Positions 44,532-56,802 of a stretch of DNA of 64,000 nucleotides are shown here, in pieces (within the stretch, counting starts at the first letter, position 1; every line of letters begins with the position of its first letter). The position numbers were made by a program, and so were the translations under genes. The notes under the pieces are model-generated. The model ran no database searches. It was not told the origin of the DNA and worked only from the letters and a program-made list of their open reading frames with translations. Source of the DNA: Capra hircus (Eukaryota; Chordata; Mammalia; Artiodactyla; Bovidae); assembly GCF_001704415.2 (NCBI RefSeq), contig NC_030812.1, positions 54,040,093 to 54,104,092 of the forward strand, given 5' to 3'.

Positions 44532-44904
44532 ATTAATAACTTTCTTTATCCTTTGTCAATAGAGAAACTATCTCCAAAATCAAATGAATATGGAGCTTAT
44601 TTATTTTGAATAATTAACTTTTACAGTGAAGACTGTAAAATAAAATGCCATATCCATTTTCTTTCTTTTTGAGGATAGCCAAGCATTCACTATCTCGACC
44701 TCCTTAATAGAGTAGCTACATATTGTGACAAGCTCCTATTCGCTTTGCACTTATGATCACAGGTCATAGCAACCTGAAGTGATAGCTTTGTGGGTTCTTA
44801 GATTACTACTGTTCTTGTCACTACACGTTTCCCCAGTGTTGCTTAGGAAAGCCTGTTGGGCTTGTTAGATTAGTCACCTGTGTTTGCTCAACAATATCTG
44901 TGTA
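44532..44904. other. Unassigned spacer
   Basis: Nothing recognised. Confidence 0.4.
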
Positions 44905-45130
44905 GTTGGAGAAGCAAAAAACTGGAAACAATTCAGATGCCTGAATCAGAAGAATGAATAAGTAATTTGCTTTATATTATATATACACACACATGCACAG
45001 GTGCATACACACACATATATATAAGAGCACATTTGTGCAATAAAAAATAATTAGCTGGAATCATATGCAATAACATGGAGTAATTTTACAGTATCAAGTG
45101 CAAAAACACTCCCCAGAAGACCACCTACAG
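44905..45130 (+). mobile_element. Old L1M 3' end fragment
   Basis: 'aaaaaactggaaacaattca' then 'gatgcctgaatcagaagaat' and 'aataacatggag' are L1 3' landmarks, with a degenerate CA/TA insertion at 44978-45023. Confidence 0.55.
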
Positions 45131-45735
45131 TCATGATGCTCTTTTAGATCACCTACAGCTAAATTTGACAATTTACTTTTTGAGGGATAATGACTGGTTT
45201 TCCTATGTTCCACCTTGAGAAGCTAGGTACTAGAGAAATGACAGTGAAAATACTAGTTGAGAATATTTTTTCACAGTACCTGTTAATCATTATTTACTAA
45301 GAGAGATTATTCATTAGCCCAGATATTCATAGTTCATAGTTCAGGAACATAGGTAAGTGACAGACTTACAAGAAACTCAACCCCCAAAACTCTTTATATT
45401 CCAAATCACTTAGCAGTCTGAAAGATAAAATCTTTCCTGGAATCACAATTTCTGTATAAATCTGCATGTGCCTTCTTTCTTGCTTCAACCTCAGCAAACA
45501 TAGAAAGTTGCAACTCCCAGGGAGTCAATGAATGCTCCAACAATATGAAATTGCAAATCTTGGCCATAAAGCCACACATCTGAAGTTCTGTCAGAGAACT
45601 GGACATGGTAGTTTTTCTTCTTGACAGCTCAACAATGATGTCCTTCCAGACTGATGGAGAAATGGACAAGAATAAATTTTTTAAGGGAAAAGTCCATATC
45701 TTAATGGAATTTATAGTCAAAAGAAACTCAAACAG
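45131..45735. other. Unassigned spacer
   Basis: The minus-strand frame 45720-45406 (104 codons) has no recognisable domain. Nothing else was seen. Confidence 0.4.
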
Positions 45736-46520
45736 GGTGAGCAGGAGATTTCTATGTCAGTAGAGGAGTAAAGATACAATCCTGTAAGAAAAGATACCAT
45801 ATTGTTAGTACCAGTGAGAGCTTCCTGAAGGAGTTGACATTTAACCTGGAGAATGTATAAAAATACACCCAAAGAAGAGTGTTCAGGAACACAGACTAGC
45901 AGGCATAAATGGAGGAGAGAGTGCAAAAGGCATGCAGTGTCTCCAAGCTGAGTGGGGAGACAGGATTAAAGAGAGAGGAAGAATTGAGGATAATAAGAAA
46001 CAAGGCAAGAAAAAGCAAGTAACAGACCAAGAAGGGACTTGCTCTGCCAGAGATCAGAGCTGTGCTGATGGGCAGTGTAAACTGACCCTGGGTCACATGA
46101 AAGGGAAAGATTTTTCTGGGAAACTATCAGAGAGAATGCATTTCATTCCACCAACAACACACACACTGGTAGTTTCCCTCTATTCTAAAATAGAGGATCA
46201 GATGTAGACACAAAATAAATACGCCTCAAAAAGAGCAGATGAAACAAAACACGTTCTAAAGAACCTTGATTTTATTCTGTAGGCAATCAGGGGTGAATAA
46301 AGAGATTTATGTGTCCAGCCTGCATTACCCATCTAAAGATTATTCTTGCACTTGTGTGAATAACTTGAAGTTAAGGAGTGGAGATGAGCGCTGTTACAGT
46401 GATAGAGTTGAGAGATGACAGTGACCTAGATAAGGGTAGTAGTCATGAGGGAAGAAGAAAATGGAGAAGGATAGATGTGGGAGCTGAGTCTGATCAAAAT
46501 TGTGGCAGAGGAGGTGTGAG
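45736..46520 (+). repeat. Old mammalian interspersed repeat
   Basis: 'gcttcctgaaggagttgaca' then 'tttaacctggag', 'ccttgattttattctgtagg' and 'gatgacagtgacctag' follow the order of 36955-38215. A copy of the same family. Confidence 0.45.
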
Positions 46521-48559
46521 CCTCTGTGCCCTGCTGCTGCTGATCTACATTTATGAAAACTGAAAAGTCATGTCTCCAGTGGTTTGGCTTTCATGAAGAG
46601 GGAGAAGATGAGAGCTTCCTGATGGGAAGCTCTCAGATGGGGGTGGCTTTGGAGAGTGGAGAGTTAGCTGCTATCTCTTCTTGAGTATTCCTGTGTGGTC
46701 CCAGAACTGCCCATTACCCCCACTTTCACCAATGTGGAAGTTGTCTGTTTCACTTTCAAACATCTCTTATTTGGTCAAAACCCCTAACCTAGACTGTCCT
46801 CCATAATGAGATGCAAACTTATTAACACCTTTTAGACAGTTGCCTGGAACTATATATTTTGGGCACCTCCCAAGTCTTTAATTCCTTTATTGATGCATTT
46901 CGTGATGGTTATTGCTTCTGTTTAAAAGCATTTTGCAATCTTTGAGTTTGGGGAATATTATCTGTTTCTCTCCCATCCATGCTTTCATTAAAATTGATTT
47001 TCTCAGCTTCTCAAGTATTTCTGTTTGAGGCATAAAATTTTCAATAGATACCACAGCCTAAGCACCAGAGGTAAAGATGGGGACAACTGAGATCTGAGTA
47101 ATGCTATTTTAATTGAAATTTAAAGCCAAAAGGCAAAGACTAAGTAAAGAGCTGTTTTCATTACAGTTGTTCCATGCATGAAATGAACCATTACACACTG
47201 GAAAAGAAGAAATCATTCCAGAGTGGCTTAGTTCTAACAAACAAAATGAGTTCCAACAAGCTGTTTTTAGTCCCACAGCCAAAAAAATGCATTCTTCTGG
47301 TATTTAGGAATTTTTTCTAATGTGGTATAATATTTTTGAAATGTTATTTCTTGTTATACTCTCTTTGTGTAACATATTTGCATTGAATAATGAGAAAAAT
47401 GACCGGCTAGTCCATTACAAAGTCCTTTATTGGAGGCCACAGGTTGATGGTAGATGGCAATTTTAGGTTCAAGTCTCACTCTGAATAGATTTGCATCACC
47501 TTGTTGATGTGGGATATACAACCTTTCCCTGGTCTATGAGAGTGATGGTAGGGTAGTTTATTAAGAAACTCATTTACATTGTTCTGTTTTTTTTTTTTTT
47601 TTTCCTTACTTCATTAAAGTGGGGAAGGCTTTGGATTCACTTTGGTTGAGTTCCAAGATCAAAGGTGGAAGTCACCCAACCACAACGCTTCTTATCATTT
47701 TGCTTTGAAAATCTGAATTGACTAAGGAAATGAATGAGAGGGGGAAAAGGGAAACGAAGGTCTTTGGGGTTGGAAAGCTAGAAGAACAATTCCATACCTT
47801 TGATAGGGGACATTCTGAAAGCCTGAAAGGAAGAAAGCAGTACCTGATGGAAAAGTACGATCGACCCTGACTCCTTCACCAGCAAGGTTTTTAATCTTCA
47901 GAGACTGTGCACTGGGTACCAAGATCACCGCTTCTGTTCCTAGAAAGTGAGGCAAGGCCATCAGATTAAAGAGACATAGAGAAACTGAGTCTTCTGCTTC
48001 TGGAATGATCATGAAAGCTTAAATAATAAATATCTTTGTAATCATCATATGGAAGACACAAAACCCTAATCTTTCATAAACTGTTTAGACCCTGATTCTC
48101 CTGTGTTACCCTGTAAGTGCAAGACCAGGACCACTCTCACCCAGTCCCATTCCCTTATCACTGGAAATTAATTTCTCACCATCTTGCTGATTGGAGATTT
48201 AGAATCTAGTTAACAATACTTTAAAGGTAGTGTGATATTTTTTGCATTGAAGTATAGTAGAAGAATATTTAAATTTTTCATAAATGTGGAAAGAATTATT
48301 TAAGGTAGAACAATATAAAAGAAAGGGTTTTGAAGCTATGATTCCAGATCACACTGTGTTTTAATTATTATAATAATTATGAGAAATATGAATATCGGAC
48401 AAGCACAATGGTGGGGGTGAATCATTTCCTGAGAAGTAGATTCATGTCTTGAACCAGCATTCCACCACTGCTTTTCCAGTGTCCCTAAGAACCCTTGCGT
48501 TTCTGTTCTGAGCCCTTCATGTATAGATGGGGGTAAACTCCAACTCTTCATAGTCTTCT
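46521..48559. other. Unassigned 2-kb stretch, no young repeats
   Basis: No gene or recognisable transposon was seen. A T17 run lies at 47587-47603. The minus-strand frame 48012-47722 (96 codons) has no domain. Confidence 0.45.
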
Positions 48560-49080
48560 TGCTGTTGTTGTTCAGTTGCTGTCATGTCTGACTCTCTGGG
48601 ATTCCATGTATTACAGCATGACCGGCTTTCCTGTCCTTCACTATCTCCCTGAGTTTCCTCAAACTCATGTCCATTGAGTCAGTGATGCCATCCAACAATC
48701 TCATCCTCTGTCATTCCCTTCTCCTCTTGCCCTCATTCTTTCCCAGCATCAGGGTCTTTTTCAGTGAACTGGCTCTTTGCATCAGCTGGCCAGAGTGGTG
48801 GAGCTTCAGCTTCATCATCAGTCTTTCCAAAGAATATTCAGGGTTAGTTTCCTTTAGCATTGCCTGGTTTGATCTCCTTGTTATACAAGGGACTCTCAAG
48901 AGTCTTCTCCAACATCACAGTTTGAAAGCATCAGCTCTTCAGCACTCAGCCTTCTTTTGGTCCAACTCTCACATCTGTACATGACTACTGGAAAAACCAT
49001 AGCTTTGACTATATGGATCTTTGTCACAAAATGATGTCTCTGCTTTTTAATACACTGTCTAGGTTTGGCATAATTTAGTG
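48560..49080 (-). mobile_element. BovB LINE 3' end (antisense)
   Basis: The tail is at 48560 ('tgctgttgttgttcagttgc'). It passes the C-terminal RT region up to 'tacactgtctaggtttggca' and stops there by 5' truncation. Many substitutions indicate an older copy. Confidence 0.9.
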
Positions 49081-49362
49081 TATCACTGTTCTTCGTAAAC
49101 CAAGATGGTTTGCCTTTCTCTTCACCAGGCTCAAGGATTCTCTTCACTGGGCTCAAGATTCTATTAGCTTTATCTCCCAATGTCTATCTTCAAGGGTTTT
49201 GTTCTTTTCTTTACACTCTTTAAAGGCACTTCTGTTTTCATATTCCATCAGCCATTTGTACTTGAGATCATTAAGGGCAGGGGAGCATAATGATAAGAAC
49301 CAGGGAACAGCCCCAAACTGAAGCTCTGTGGGATCTTCAGAAGCAGCTGAAGCTCATCCATA
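49081..49362. other. Unassigned spacer
   Basis: Contains 'ttcactgggctcaag' next to a similar 'ttcaccaggctcaag' 20 bases earlier. Nothing else was seen. Confidence 0.4.
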
Positions 49363-49636
49363 GTCTTCCTTGTGGCTCAGTGGTAAAGAATACACCTGCA
49401 ATGCAGGGGACACAGGAGACGTGGATTCGATCTCTGGGTTGGGAAGATCCCCTGGAGGGGGAAATGGCAACCCACTCCAGTATTCTTGCCTGGAGAATTC
49501 CATGGACAGAGGAGCCTGGCGGGACTCCAGGGGGACTGGAGTCACATAGCGAGGGGAGACTTCCATGGGGGGACTCCCTTGGGGGTGGACTCTCTGGGGT
49601 CACAAAGAGTTGGACACAACTGAAGTGACTTAGCAT
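49363..49636 (+). mobile_element. Bov-tA SINE with about 70-bp internal expansion
   Basis: A normal head and body up to 'gagcctggcggg' at 49523. Then a G-rich segment of 'gactcca', 'ggggactgga' and 'ggggggactc' units occupies 49527-49595, and the usual 'ggggtcacaaagagttgg' resumes. It looks like repeated copying of the local 'agtccatgggg' unit. Confidence 0.9.
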
Positions 49637-49799
49637 GGAGCTCTTCCACATTCAGACTCTGCCACTTCCCAGCTGTGTGAGAAGAGCTATAAACCTCCCA
49701 CCAGTCCTATAAACTCTCTATGGCTCCATGTCCACATTTGTATTAATAATTTTAAAAACTTTTCTGTATCTCAGGTTTTGACATCTTGGAAAACCTTAC
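49637..49799. other. Unassigned spacer
   Basis: Possible MIR trace ('ctgccacttcccagctgtgt'), weak. Confidence 0.35.
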
Positions 49800-50515
49800 C
49801 GACTGCTTCTCCGTGGGCTAATTAGTTCCTAAAGGTAGTAAACACTCTACTTGGGGCCAGGTCTTTCATATGCTAATCAGCCAATACAGGGTCTATACCC
49901 TCCTTGTCTACCTCTCACACAGCCTCATATTTTCCCCACCCTAAAGCATTTCAGGGCCAGATACCAGACAATTAGAGACCATCTCTATAGACCAAAGTCC
50001 ACTGAGATTACTCATACTAGCCAATCCTAAACTGTATATTCTGCCCTGCCTTTTACCTTTCTCATGGAAACCCCAATAAAGTCGCTGTCCTGAACTTTCT
50101 CCTTCCCTCTGCTTCTGCTGCTACTGCTAAATCGCTTCAGTCGTGTCCGATTCTGTGTGACCCCAGAGACGGCAGCCCACCAGGCTCCCCCGTCCCTGGG
50201 ATTCTCTAGGCAAGAATACTGGAGTGGTTTCCCATTGCCTTCTCCAGTGCATAAAAGTGAAAAGTGAAAGTGAAGTCGCTCAGTCGTGTCCAACTCTTAG
50301 CAACCCCATGGACTGCAGCCTACCAGGCTCCGCTGTCCATGGGATTTTCCAGGCAAAAGTACTGGAGGGGGTGCCATTGCCTTCTCCGCCCTCTGCTTCT
50401 GCCTCCTACCAAACCTGGTGCTTCTCTGTGGCCTGAGTGGAGTTGCTTCCGCCTTCTCTTGGGAATTGTAGGTAATAAATTCTTTCAGTGGCATTGACCT
50501 CCCTGGTGTCACTCC
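49800..50515 (+). repeat. ERV solo-LTR-like element split by Bov-A2
   Basis: Left part: 'tgctaatcagccaataca', 'catggaaaccccaataaag'. Right part after the SINE: 'accaaacctggtgcttctct', 'gggaattgtaggtaataaat'. Promoter-like text, an AATAAA signal and a final pyrimidine-rich stretch fit an LTR. No viral genes are present. Its exact ends and family were not established. Confidence 0.5.
50119..50388 (-). mobile_element. Bov-A2 dimeric SINE with perfect 14-bp TSD
   Basis: 'ccctctgcttctgc' at 50105-50118 and 50389-50402. The linker is at 50253-50275. Inserted in the LTR-like element. Confidence 0.96.
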
Positions 50516-50574
50516 TCAGTCACCTTGATAAATTAAAACCCCATGGGTACAAATGAGACAATGTTGAAAAATCA

Positions 50575-50700
50575 GAATGACAGTAATAGTAGGTTGCCCC
50601 AAGGATTAAAAAGAGCCAGTGCTATGCACATGTGTATAAAGTCCTGTGAACATCACTCTGTGCACAGTGCTTTGTTGATGGTGCCTATTATTTTTAATAA
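50575..50700 (+). repeat. MIR SINE, 3' half
   Basis: 'aaggattaaaaagagccagt' followed by 'gtgcacagtgctttgttgat' and 'gtgcctattattttta' is the MIR 3' core. Text like the MIR 5' core follows at 50740-50785, out of normal order. Confidence 0.5.
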
Positions 50701-52029
50701 ACTTTAACAAACAATTGAGTACTAAATCTCTACCCCACTTTCTCAGCTTCTTCATCTCTAAAAGGGGATATGATGACAGTATATCAACAGCAAAGGAATA
50801 CCTTGATGATTAATCTTGACTTTAAAAAAACCAATCAAGCTACTGTATTCATACACAGTATTACTTTGGAAAATTCCAATTATAACTATTGTAACTTGAA
50901 AAAAAAAAACAGTGTTGCTGTTAGGGGAATCTTATTGATCTAATGATATCACTAAGTAGGTTCTTGAAATGACTGGATGATTAAGGCCAATTTGAAGATG
51001 TCAATTTAACCTTCTGGAACACTGTTCCAAGGAGGCCACTTCTCCAGGGGCCTCCCAGCTGTTGCTAATTCCCAAACTGCCCTGCCCAGGAAGGAAAGGT
51101 GCATGGGCAAGCATGCCCATGATGGGAACGAGTGTCTCATCTGCACTTTGCTTTTGAGAAGCTTTAGCCACATTTCTGAATAATTTCCAAATCAGAACCA
51201 CATTTTCTGCCTGTTTTCTTGTGTTCAGTGTGAGCCACAAACTCTGCACTCAAGGGACGCTCTGGACCATGTTGTCTGTCTAACCTGTCCTGAAGCCCAT
51301 GCTGGTCTCCCCACACACCTTCTGAAGCTATCCCAAACCCTTTAAAGTGATGTAAGACACACACATGGCAGGAAACTGAAAAAGGAGTCACAGGTGAGGG
51401 AAGGGCTTTTCTGTGAAGAGAGTAGCAGTAACCCCAAGCTTTTCGTGTTAAACACAGATGCCCAGTGCTTTGCCCCACAGCTGTGGTAGAAGGAAAAGGG
51501 GTACGAAAACAAAAAGGCACAGATTCTTGAGAATCTTATCAGGCATCATGGTCACCTCGAGGGTTTGTTGAAATGCAGGCTAGGTGGCTTTTTTTCCAAG
51601 AGAAGGGAGAGGCGTATTTTCCCTGCTCCTCTGACTAAATGCAATTCAAATCACCAAACATTTCATATGTGTAACAAACCTAAGACTCTGAAGAAACAGC
51701 CTTACTAGGACCTTGAGACCTAAGGAGGGACAATGTGGAGAGTTTCCTGAGTTTTCTTTCTGCCTCACATTATCCCAGGCTTGGAGCAGAAGAAACCACC
51801 AACCAGGAAATACCAATGGTCTCAGACAAAAAAAAAAAAGAAAACTCAACAAAAGGATTCGGAAAGAGGCAGCCTACCAAGACAGAAACTTTCGGAAAAC
51901 AATAGTTCCATTCCAGCAAAACACCACAGAAAAACAACCGGCCACACCTTCACCCAAGCCAGCAAAGACCTAGACTTTCATCCTAGTAAGACTGGAATGA
52001 AACGCCCCAAGCCCCCTTCTGGGTGGTAT
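50701..52029. other. Unassigned; MER5-like trace at 51535-51590
   Basis: 'gcatcatggtcacctcgagg' with 'gttgaaatgcaggctagg' resembles part of MER5A. An A12 run lies near 51828. Frames such as 51520-51164 (minus) have no domains. Confidence 0.4.
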
Positions 52030-53725
52030 TAAAGATGCCAAGCAAGGTGCCAGGACTTTCTTCCCCTCCAGCCAGTGATGAGCTCCCACCATGTCAGTGG
52101 AGACCACTTGAGGCTCCTGGATCTTCATCACCACCTGCAGTAATGAGGTGCCTTTGCCTCTGATATTAGAGAAGGCCAAACAGAGAATCCAGGCATTCAC
52201 CTATTATCCAGGAATGAAGAGGCCATCCTCCCCATAAAGTCAATGGACACCACTTAAGGAGCTTGAACTCCCATCCAACCCAGCACTATGGAGCCCCCTT
52301 CTTGAGTGTCAGTGAAGCTGAGTAGGGAAGCTGGATATCTGCTCCCACCTGGTAGTAACAAGGTAACACACTGCTCCTCATTGCCCTGCTAGAGCAGTGT
52401 CAGGCAAAGCCAGCCAACTTTAAATAAGATCCAGAATTTCCCAACACACACACGCTGTTCAAATTTCAATTGAAAGTTACTCATCAGACCCCAAATCAGG
52501 AATATCTCCAACTGAATGAAAAAAAAGAAAAAAGACAATCAACAAATGATAGATGCCAACATCAAGATGATGGCCATGTTACAATTACTGGACAACAATT
52601 TTAGAGCAACCATCATACTGCTTCAACGAGCAGTGAGAATGTGCTTGAGACAACAATAAAGGAAAAAATCAAAAGCCTCAGCAAAGAAATAAAAACTCTT
52701 TGCAAAATAATAGAAAATATAAAGAAGAACCAAACGGAACTTTAGAAGTGGAAAATATAATAACTTAAATTTAAAAGTTCATTGAATAGAATTAATAGTG
52801 GAATAGAGAAGACATAGAAAAGAATCAGTGAACTGGAAGATAGTTGGAAACTCAATCCGAACAACAGAAAGAAACAAAAAACAAACAAAAAATAGAGTCT
52901 CAGCAATCACAGAACTATTAATATTGAAAAAGATTTAGCTTTGCTGTCATTGGAATTCCAGAAGAATGGAGAAACATGAAAGAGCTTAAAAAAATACTCA
53001 AATATTTTTGAAGCAAGGGCAAATAATATGAGGCAAGGGAATTTTGGGGGATGATAGACGTGCTAGTTGTCTTTATTGTGGTGTTAGTTAACATGAATGT
53101 ATACATTTGTCCAAACTCATCAAACTGTACCTGTAAAATGGGTGCATTTTATTAAATGCAAATTATACCTTATAAATCAATTAAAGATAAAATTAAGAAT
53201 GAAAAAACTCAAATAAATAATAGCTGGAAAGTTCCCAAATTTGGCAAGATCCCCAAACAAAACAAACCCAAAGAAATTCATTCTGAGACATATCATAATT
53301 AAGCTTCTGAAAACAAGAGACAAAATATCTTGATAGCAGCTAGAGAAAAACAACTCTTGTGGTCGTAAAACAAACCAATGACTGCAGATTTCTCACGGAA
53401 GCCGTGGAGCCAGAGGGAAGTAGCACAATATTTTTCAGGTGCTGACAAAAAAAAAGAGAGAGAGAGAGAATGAATGAATGAAAGAAATTCGATTTGAGAT
53501 CCTATGTCCAGAAAAAACATTCTTTAGGAATGAAAAGCAAGACATTTTCAGGTGAAGGAAAATTAAGACACTTTGTTTTGAGCAGACATACATAGAATGG
53601 CTAAAGAAATTTCTCTAAAAGAAACTGATCGAAGAAAATATTCTGAAACATCAGAAAGGAGGAAGAACATAGGAAACGAAATTATAGACAAACACAACAG
53701 GCTCTTCTTATCATCTAGAATTCTC
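52030..53725 (+). mobile_element. Old L1M 5' UTR/ORF1-region fossil
   Basis: Ordered landmarks are 'tttcaattgaaagttactca' at 52462, 'agatgccaacatcaagatga' at 52552, 'tcagcaaagaaataaaaact' at 52678, 'gtcattggaattccagaaga' at 52947, 'cccaaatttggcaagatccc' at 53234 and 'gaatggctaaagaaatttct' at 53595. These are the L1 5' and ORF1-region order. It is full of stops and is interrupted at 53030-53205. Confidence 0.75.
53030..53205 (+). mobile_element. L1 3' tip nested in L1M
   Basis: 'gtctttattgtggtgttagt', 'acatttgtccaaactcatca' and 'aatgggtgcattttattaaa' are standard L1 3' end text, out of place inside the ORF1-region fossil. Confidence 0.7.
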
Positions 53726-53919
53726 TAAATTATGTTTAGGTTTGAAGCAGAAATTATAAGACTGTGTTATAGATGTGATTCTAAGCATATTTAGAAGAAA
53801 TGCTCAAGGCAATTGTATTATAAATAAAGGAGATAAAAGGACATAAAGAGAGGTAAATTTTCTACATTTCACTTAAACTGCAAAAACGATGCCAATAAAT
53901 TTGAGAAGTTATGTATATA

Positions 53920-54580
53920 TAATAGGAATGTAAAATGATAGAGTCACTCTGGAAAATAGTTTGGAAATTCCTTTAAAAATGTAATATGCAACTACCTTGT
54001 AAGGCAGTAATTGTTCCCTCGGTGTTTATCTAAGAAAATGAAGACTTATGTTCACATAGAAACCTGTCCACAAATGTTTATAATAGCTTTATTTGTAATA
54101 GTAAAAAAAGAAAACCCAGATGTCCTTAATGGGTGAATGGTTAAATAAACTGTGATTCATCTATACATGTACTTTTATTCAGCAATAAAAAGAAATGAAC
54201 TATTGATGCAACAACCTGGATGAATCTCCAGAGAATTTTGCTGAGTGGGAAAAAAAAACAATCACAAAAGGTTACACACTCTATGACTCCATGTATATTG
54301 CATTCTTGAAATGACAAATTATAGAAATGGAAGGCAGATTAGTGGTTGCCAGGGGTTGGGGGGTTGAGGACAGAGAGGAAGCGAATGTGGCAACACAAGG
54401 GCAACAAAGGAATAGAAATGGTCTGCGTCACTGTTGATGTTCTGGCTGTGATATTATTGTATTATAGTTTTGCAAGATATTATCACTGGTGAAAACTGAA
54501 TCAAAGGTACAAGGGATCTCTCTATTGCTTCTTACAAGGACATGTGAATATACGATTATCTCCAAATAAAAAGTGTAAAA
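53920..54580 (+). mobile_element. Old L1M 3' end
   Basis: 'ggaaaatagtttggaaattc', 'atagctttatttgtaatagt', 'gtggttgccaggggttgggg' and 'tgatgttctggctgtgatat' are in order. A (gagaga)n stretch seen at 53455-53470 lies outside it. Confidence 0.8.
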
Positions 54581-54584
54581 ACAT

Positions 54585-54697
54585 GCAGATTGCAGAGTTT
54601 TTGATTTAGTAAGTCCAGGGTGATGGCTGATAATCTGCATTTTTAAAAATTTTCCCAGTACTGATAGTCAGGACCACCCTTTGAGAACTTCTATCCT
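54585..54697 (-). mobile_element. MER5A hAT MITE
   Basis: 'gatttagtaagtccagggtg', 'aatctgcatttttaaaaatt' and 'accaccctttgagaacttct' are the complement of MER5A. Confidence 0.75.
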
Positions 54698-54893
54698 AGG
54701 TGCCTCAGTCGGTAAAGAATCCACCTAAAATGCAGGAGACCTGGGTTCGATCCCTAGATTGGAAAGACCCTCTGGAGAAGGAAATAGCAATCCACTCTAG
54801 TATTCTTGACTACGAAATCCCATGGACAGAGAAGCCTGGAGGGTTATAAGCTATAGAGCTGCAAAGAGTTGGATATGACGCAACTATCACCAC
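54698..54893 (+). mobile_element. Bov-tA SINE, B box conserved
   Basis: 5'-truncated by about 10 bases. The B-box core 'gggttcgatccc' at 54743-54754 is intact, but the body is diverged. Confidence 0.9.
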
Positions 54894-54932
54894 ATATGTA
54901 TGTGTATGTATGTACCATGTATCCTAGAGAAA

Positions 54933-54955
54933 ATGGTCTCCCTTGGTGGCTCAGT

Positions 54956-54991
<36 letters not shown>

Positions 54992-55176
54992 CCTGCTAAT
55001 GTAGGAGACACAGGAGACATGTGTTCAATTCCTGAGTGGGGATGTTCCCCTGGAGGAAGAAATGGCAGCCCACTCCAGTATTGCTGCTTGGAAAATCCCA
55101 TGGACAGAGGAGCCTGATGGGCTACAGTCCATGGGGTCACAAAAAAGTTGACACAACTTAGCAGCTAAACAACAAC
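54933..55176 (+). mobile_element. Bov-tA SINE with A29 inside the tRNA head
   Basis: After 'ggctcagtggt' the usual 'aaagaatctgcc' is replaced by 29 adenines (54959-54987) then 'tctgcc'. Imperfect duplications 'atcctagagaaa' (54921-54932) and 'atcctaaataaa' (55177-55188) flank it. Confidence 0.93.
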
Positions 55177-55188
55177 ATCCTAAATAAA

Positions 55189-55799
55189 GAGGGATTTTTG
55201 TCACCAGAGAAAAACCCACAGGAGGCATCCTAACCAGAAACTCTTTCCTCTTGTCCCAAACCAAAATGTCAATATAAATAATCCTTCAAGGGTACTAAGT
55301 ACAGAAGCAAGAGAAAAGAAACAGATTGGAGAGAAACCAACCTTAAGGCTAGACCTGTTCTAGCCTCAAAACTAGAAGTATGGAAATATCAGTGTGGTGC
55401 CGTATTGGTCAACAAGACCAGATCATGTCACCAGAAAAAAAATCAGTGACTTTGTGGTCACAGGGTGGGCCTTCATCCTGGTCTGGAACCAGAAAAACTT
55501 GTGGTAAAAATACAAAAGTTTTCTGGACCTCCCCCTCCCACCATCACACAAAACCAATGGAATCAGAATCTCTTCTCGGAGAGCCCAGGATTCTATATTT
55601 CTCATCTTCTCCTTGGGTGAGGTATGTGCAGTAACAGAAACACTGGGCTGGATACTTGGGATGCGAAGAAAAACCCAGGAAGGAGTACAGAGCAAGCTGG
55701 CAGCTAGAATAGTCTGGATCCTCAGGGGCTCCCAGGACCTTCCCTGCCTTCCAGGTGGAAGGACTTTTCCTTCAGCAGTTTTATTAATTGCCTTTTGTG
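55189..55799. other. Unassigned; 158-codon minus frame, not supported as a gene
   Basis: The minus-strand frame 55899-55423 is the longest one not owned by a transposon. It has no recognisable domain, and its first 30 or so codons lie in an antisense MIR. Confidence 0.45.
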
Positions 55800-56045
55800 G
55801 AGCATCTGCTGTGTATGAGACATGATACTTGGAGCTTTGCAGACTTTCTCTAATTGCATTCTCACAATTGTCCTGTAAAACAGAAGCTATTATCCTCACT
55901 TTATATATGAGAAGCCGAGGTCTAGAGATGTTAACTGCTCAATGTCATAGACCTGATTAGTAATCGAGCAGGGTTTCCAAGCTGGACCTTTCATCTGGCT
56001 AAGCTCAACTTCAAAGCACACTTTGAATCACTGTACCACTTGGAT
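55800..56045 (-). repeat. MIR SINE (antisense)
   Basis: 'tatcctcactttatatatga' with 'gaagccgaggtctagagatg' and 'gcagggtttccaagctggac' follow the antisense MIR order to its head. Confidence 0.8.
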
Positions 56046-56802
56046 TCTCTGTGACAGTGTATGAGAAGGGAATGGTAGGAGCGAAGGGTTACGGTGAATC
56101 AATAACAGAAGCAAAACAGCAAAAGCAACCACTAAAGTGGTTTGGGGGAGCAGATTACAGAGTGTTCCAGGGAGGGGCATGGCCCCAAGAGTAAGGATTG
56201 GTTGCACAAGGTCAGTAAAGGGCGAGGTGGGCAGACAGAGGGTTCCTTGGAAGGATGGAGCATGGAGCACTTACTGCTGATATTATAAAATTGGTTTATT
56301 TTAAATTCAAATGGAAATTTCTATTTACAAAAAAATAGCACTGTATAAATATTATTTAGAAAGCTACATATGCTTTAATGAAATGGACTTAGCGTAGTTT
56401 CTAGGGCATATAAACTACCAGAATAATGTACAACCTCATTGCGACAAAGAGGAAAACGTCTTCAGCTTTGCTAATTTCCAGTTGAAACAGTTGTTTTCTT
56501 AGAACATATGTCCTATAAATAATCTAACACCCAATATAAATTCTGGCAGTGAATCTAGTCCATTAAACTTCTACCATTGTGCTTTCTTTATCTGTCATGT
56601 TCTAATGTGATTTTATTAACTGTGATAATTGCTCCTTTACTGCTAATGATAGTATGACACTGTTAAAATTCAACTTCCAAAGTAATTGTTTTTATTCTTT
56701 CCACCTCCCCTGAATCCTTGTACTCAAACTTTGTGCATGAGTCTCGAGTTAAAGAGGCTTGTGTTTTTTGTAAGGGAATCAGTTTGGTCTCCTCTCTCAA
56801 TT
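56046..56802. other. Unassigned spacer
   Basis: No gene or repeat recognised. Confidence 0.45.

Noticed and set aside
55423..55899. 158-codon minus-strand frame as a host gene
   Set aside because: Its start lies in an antisense MIR and no domain, codon bias or splice signals support it.
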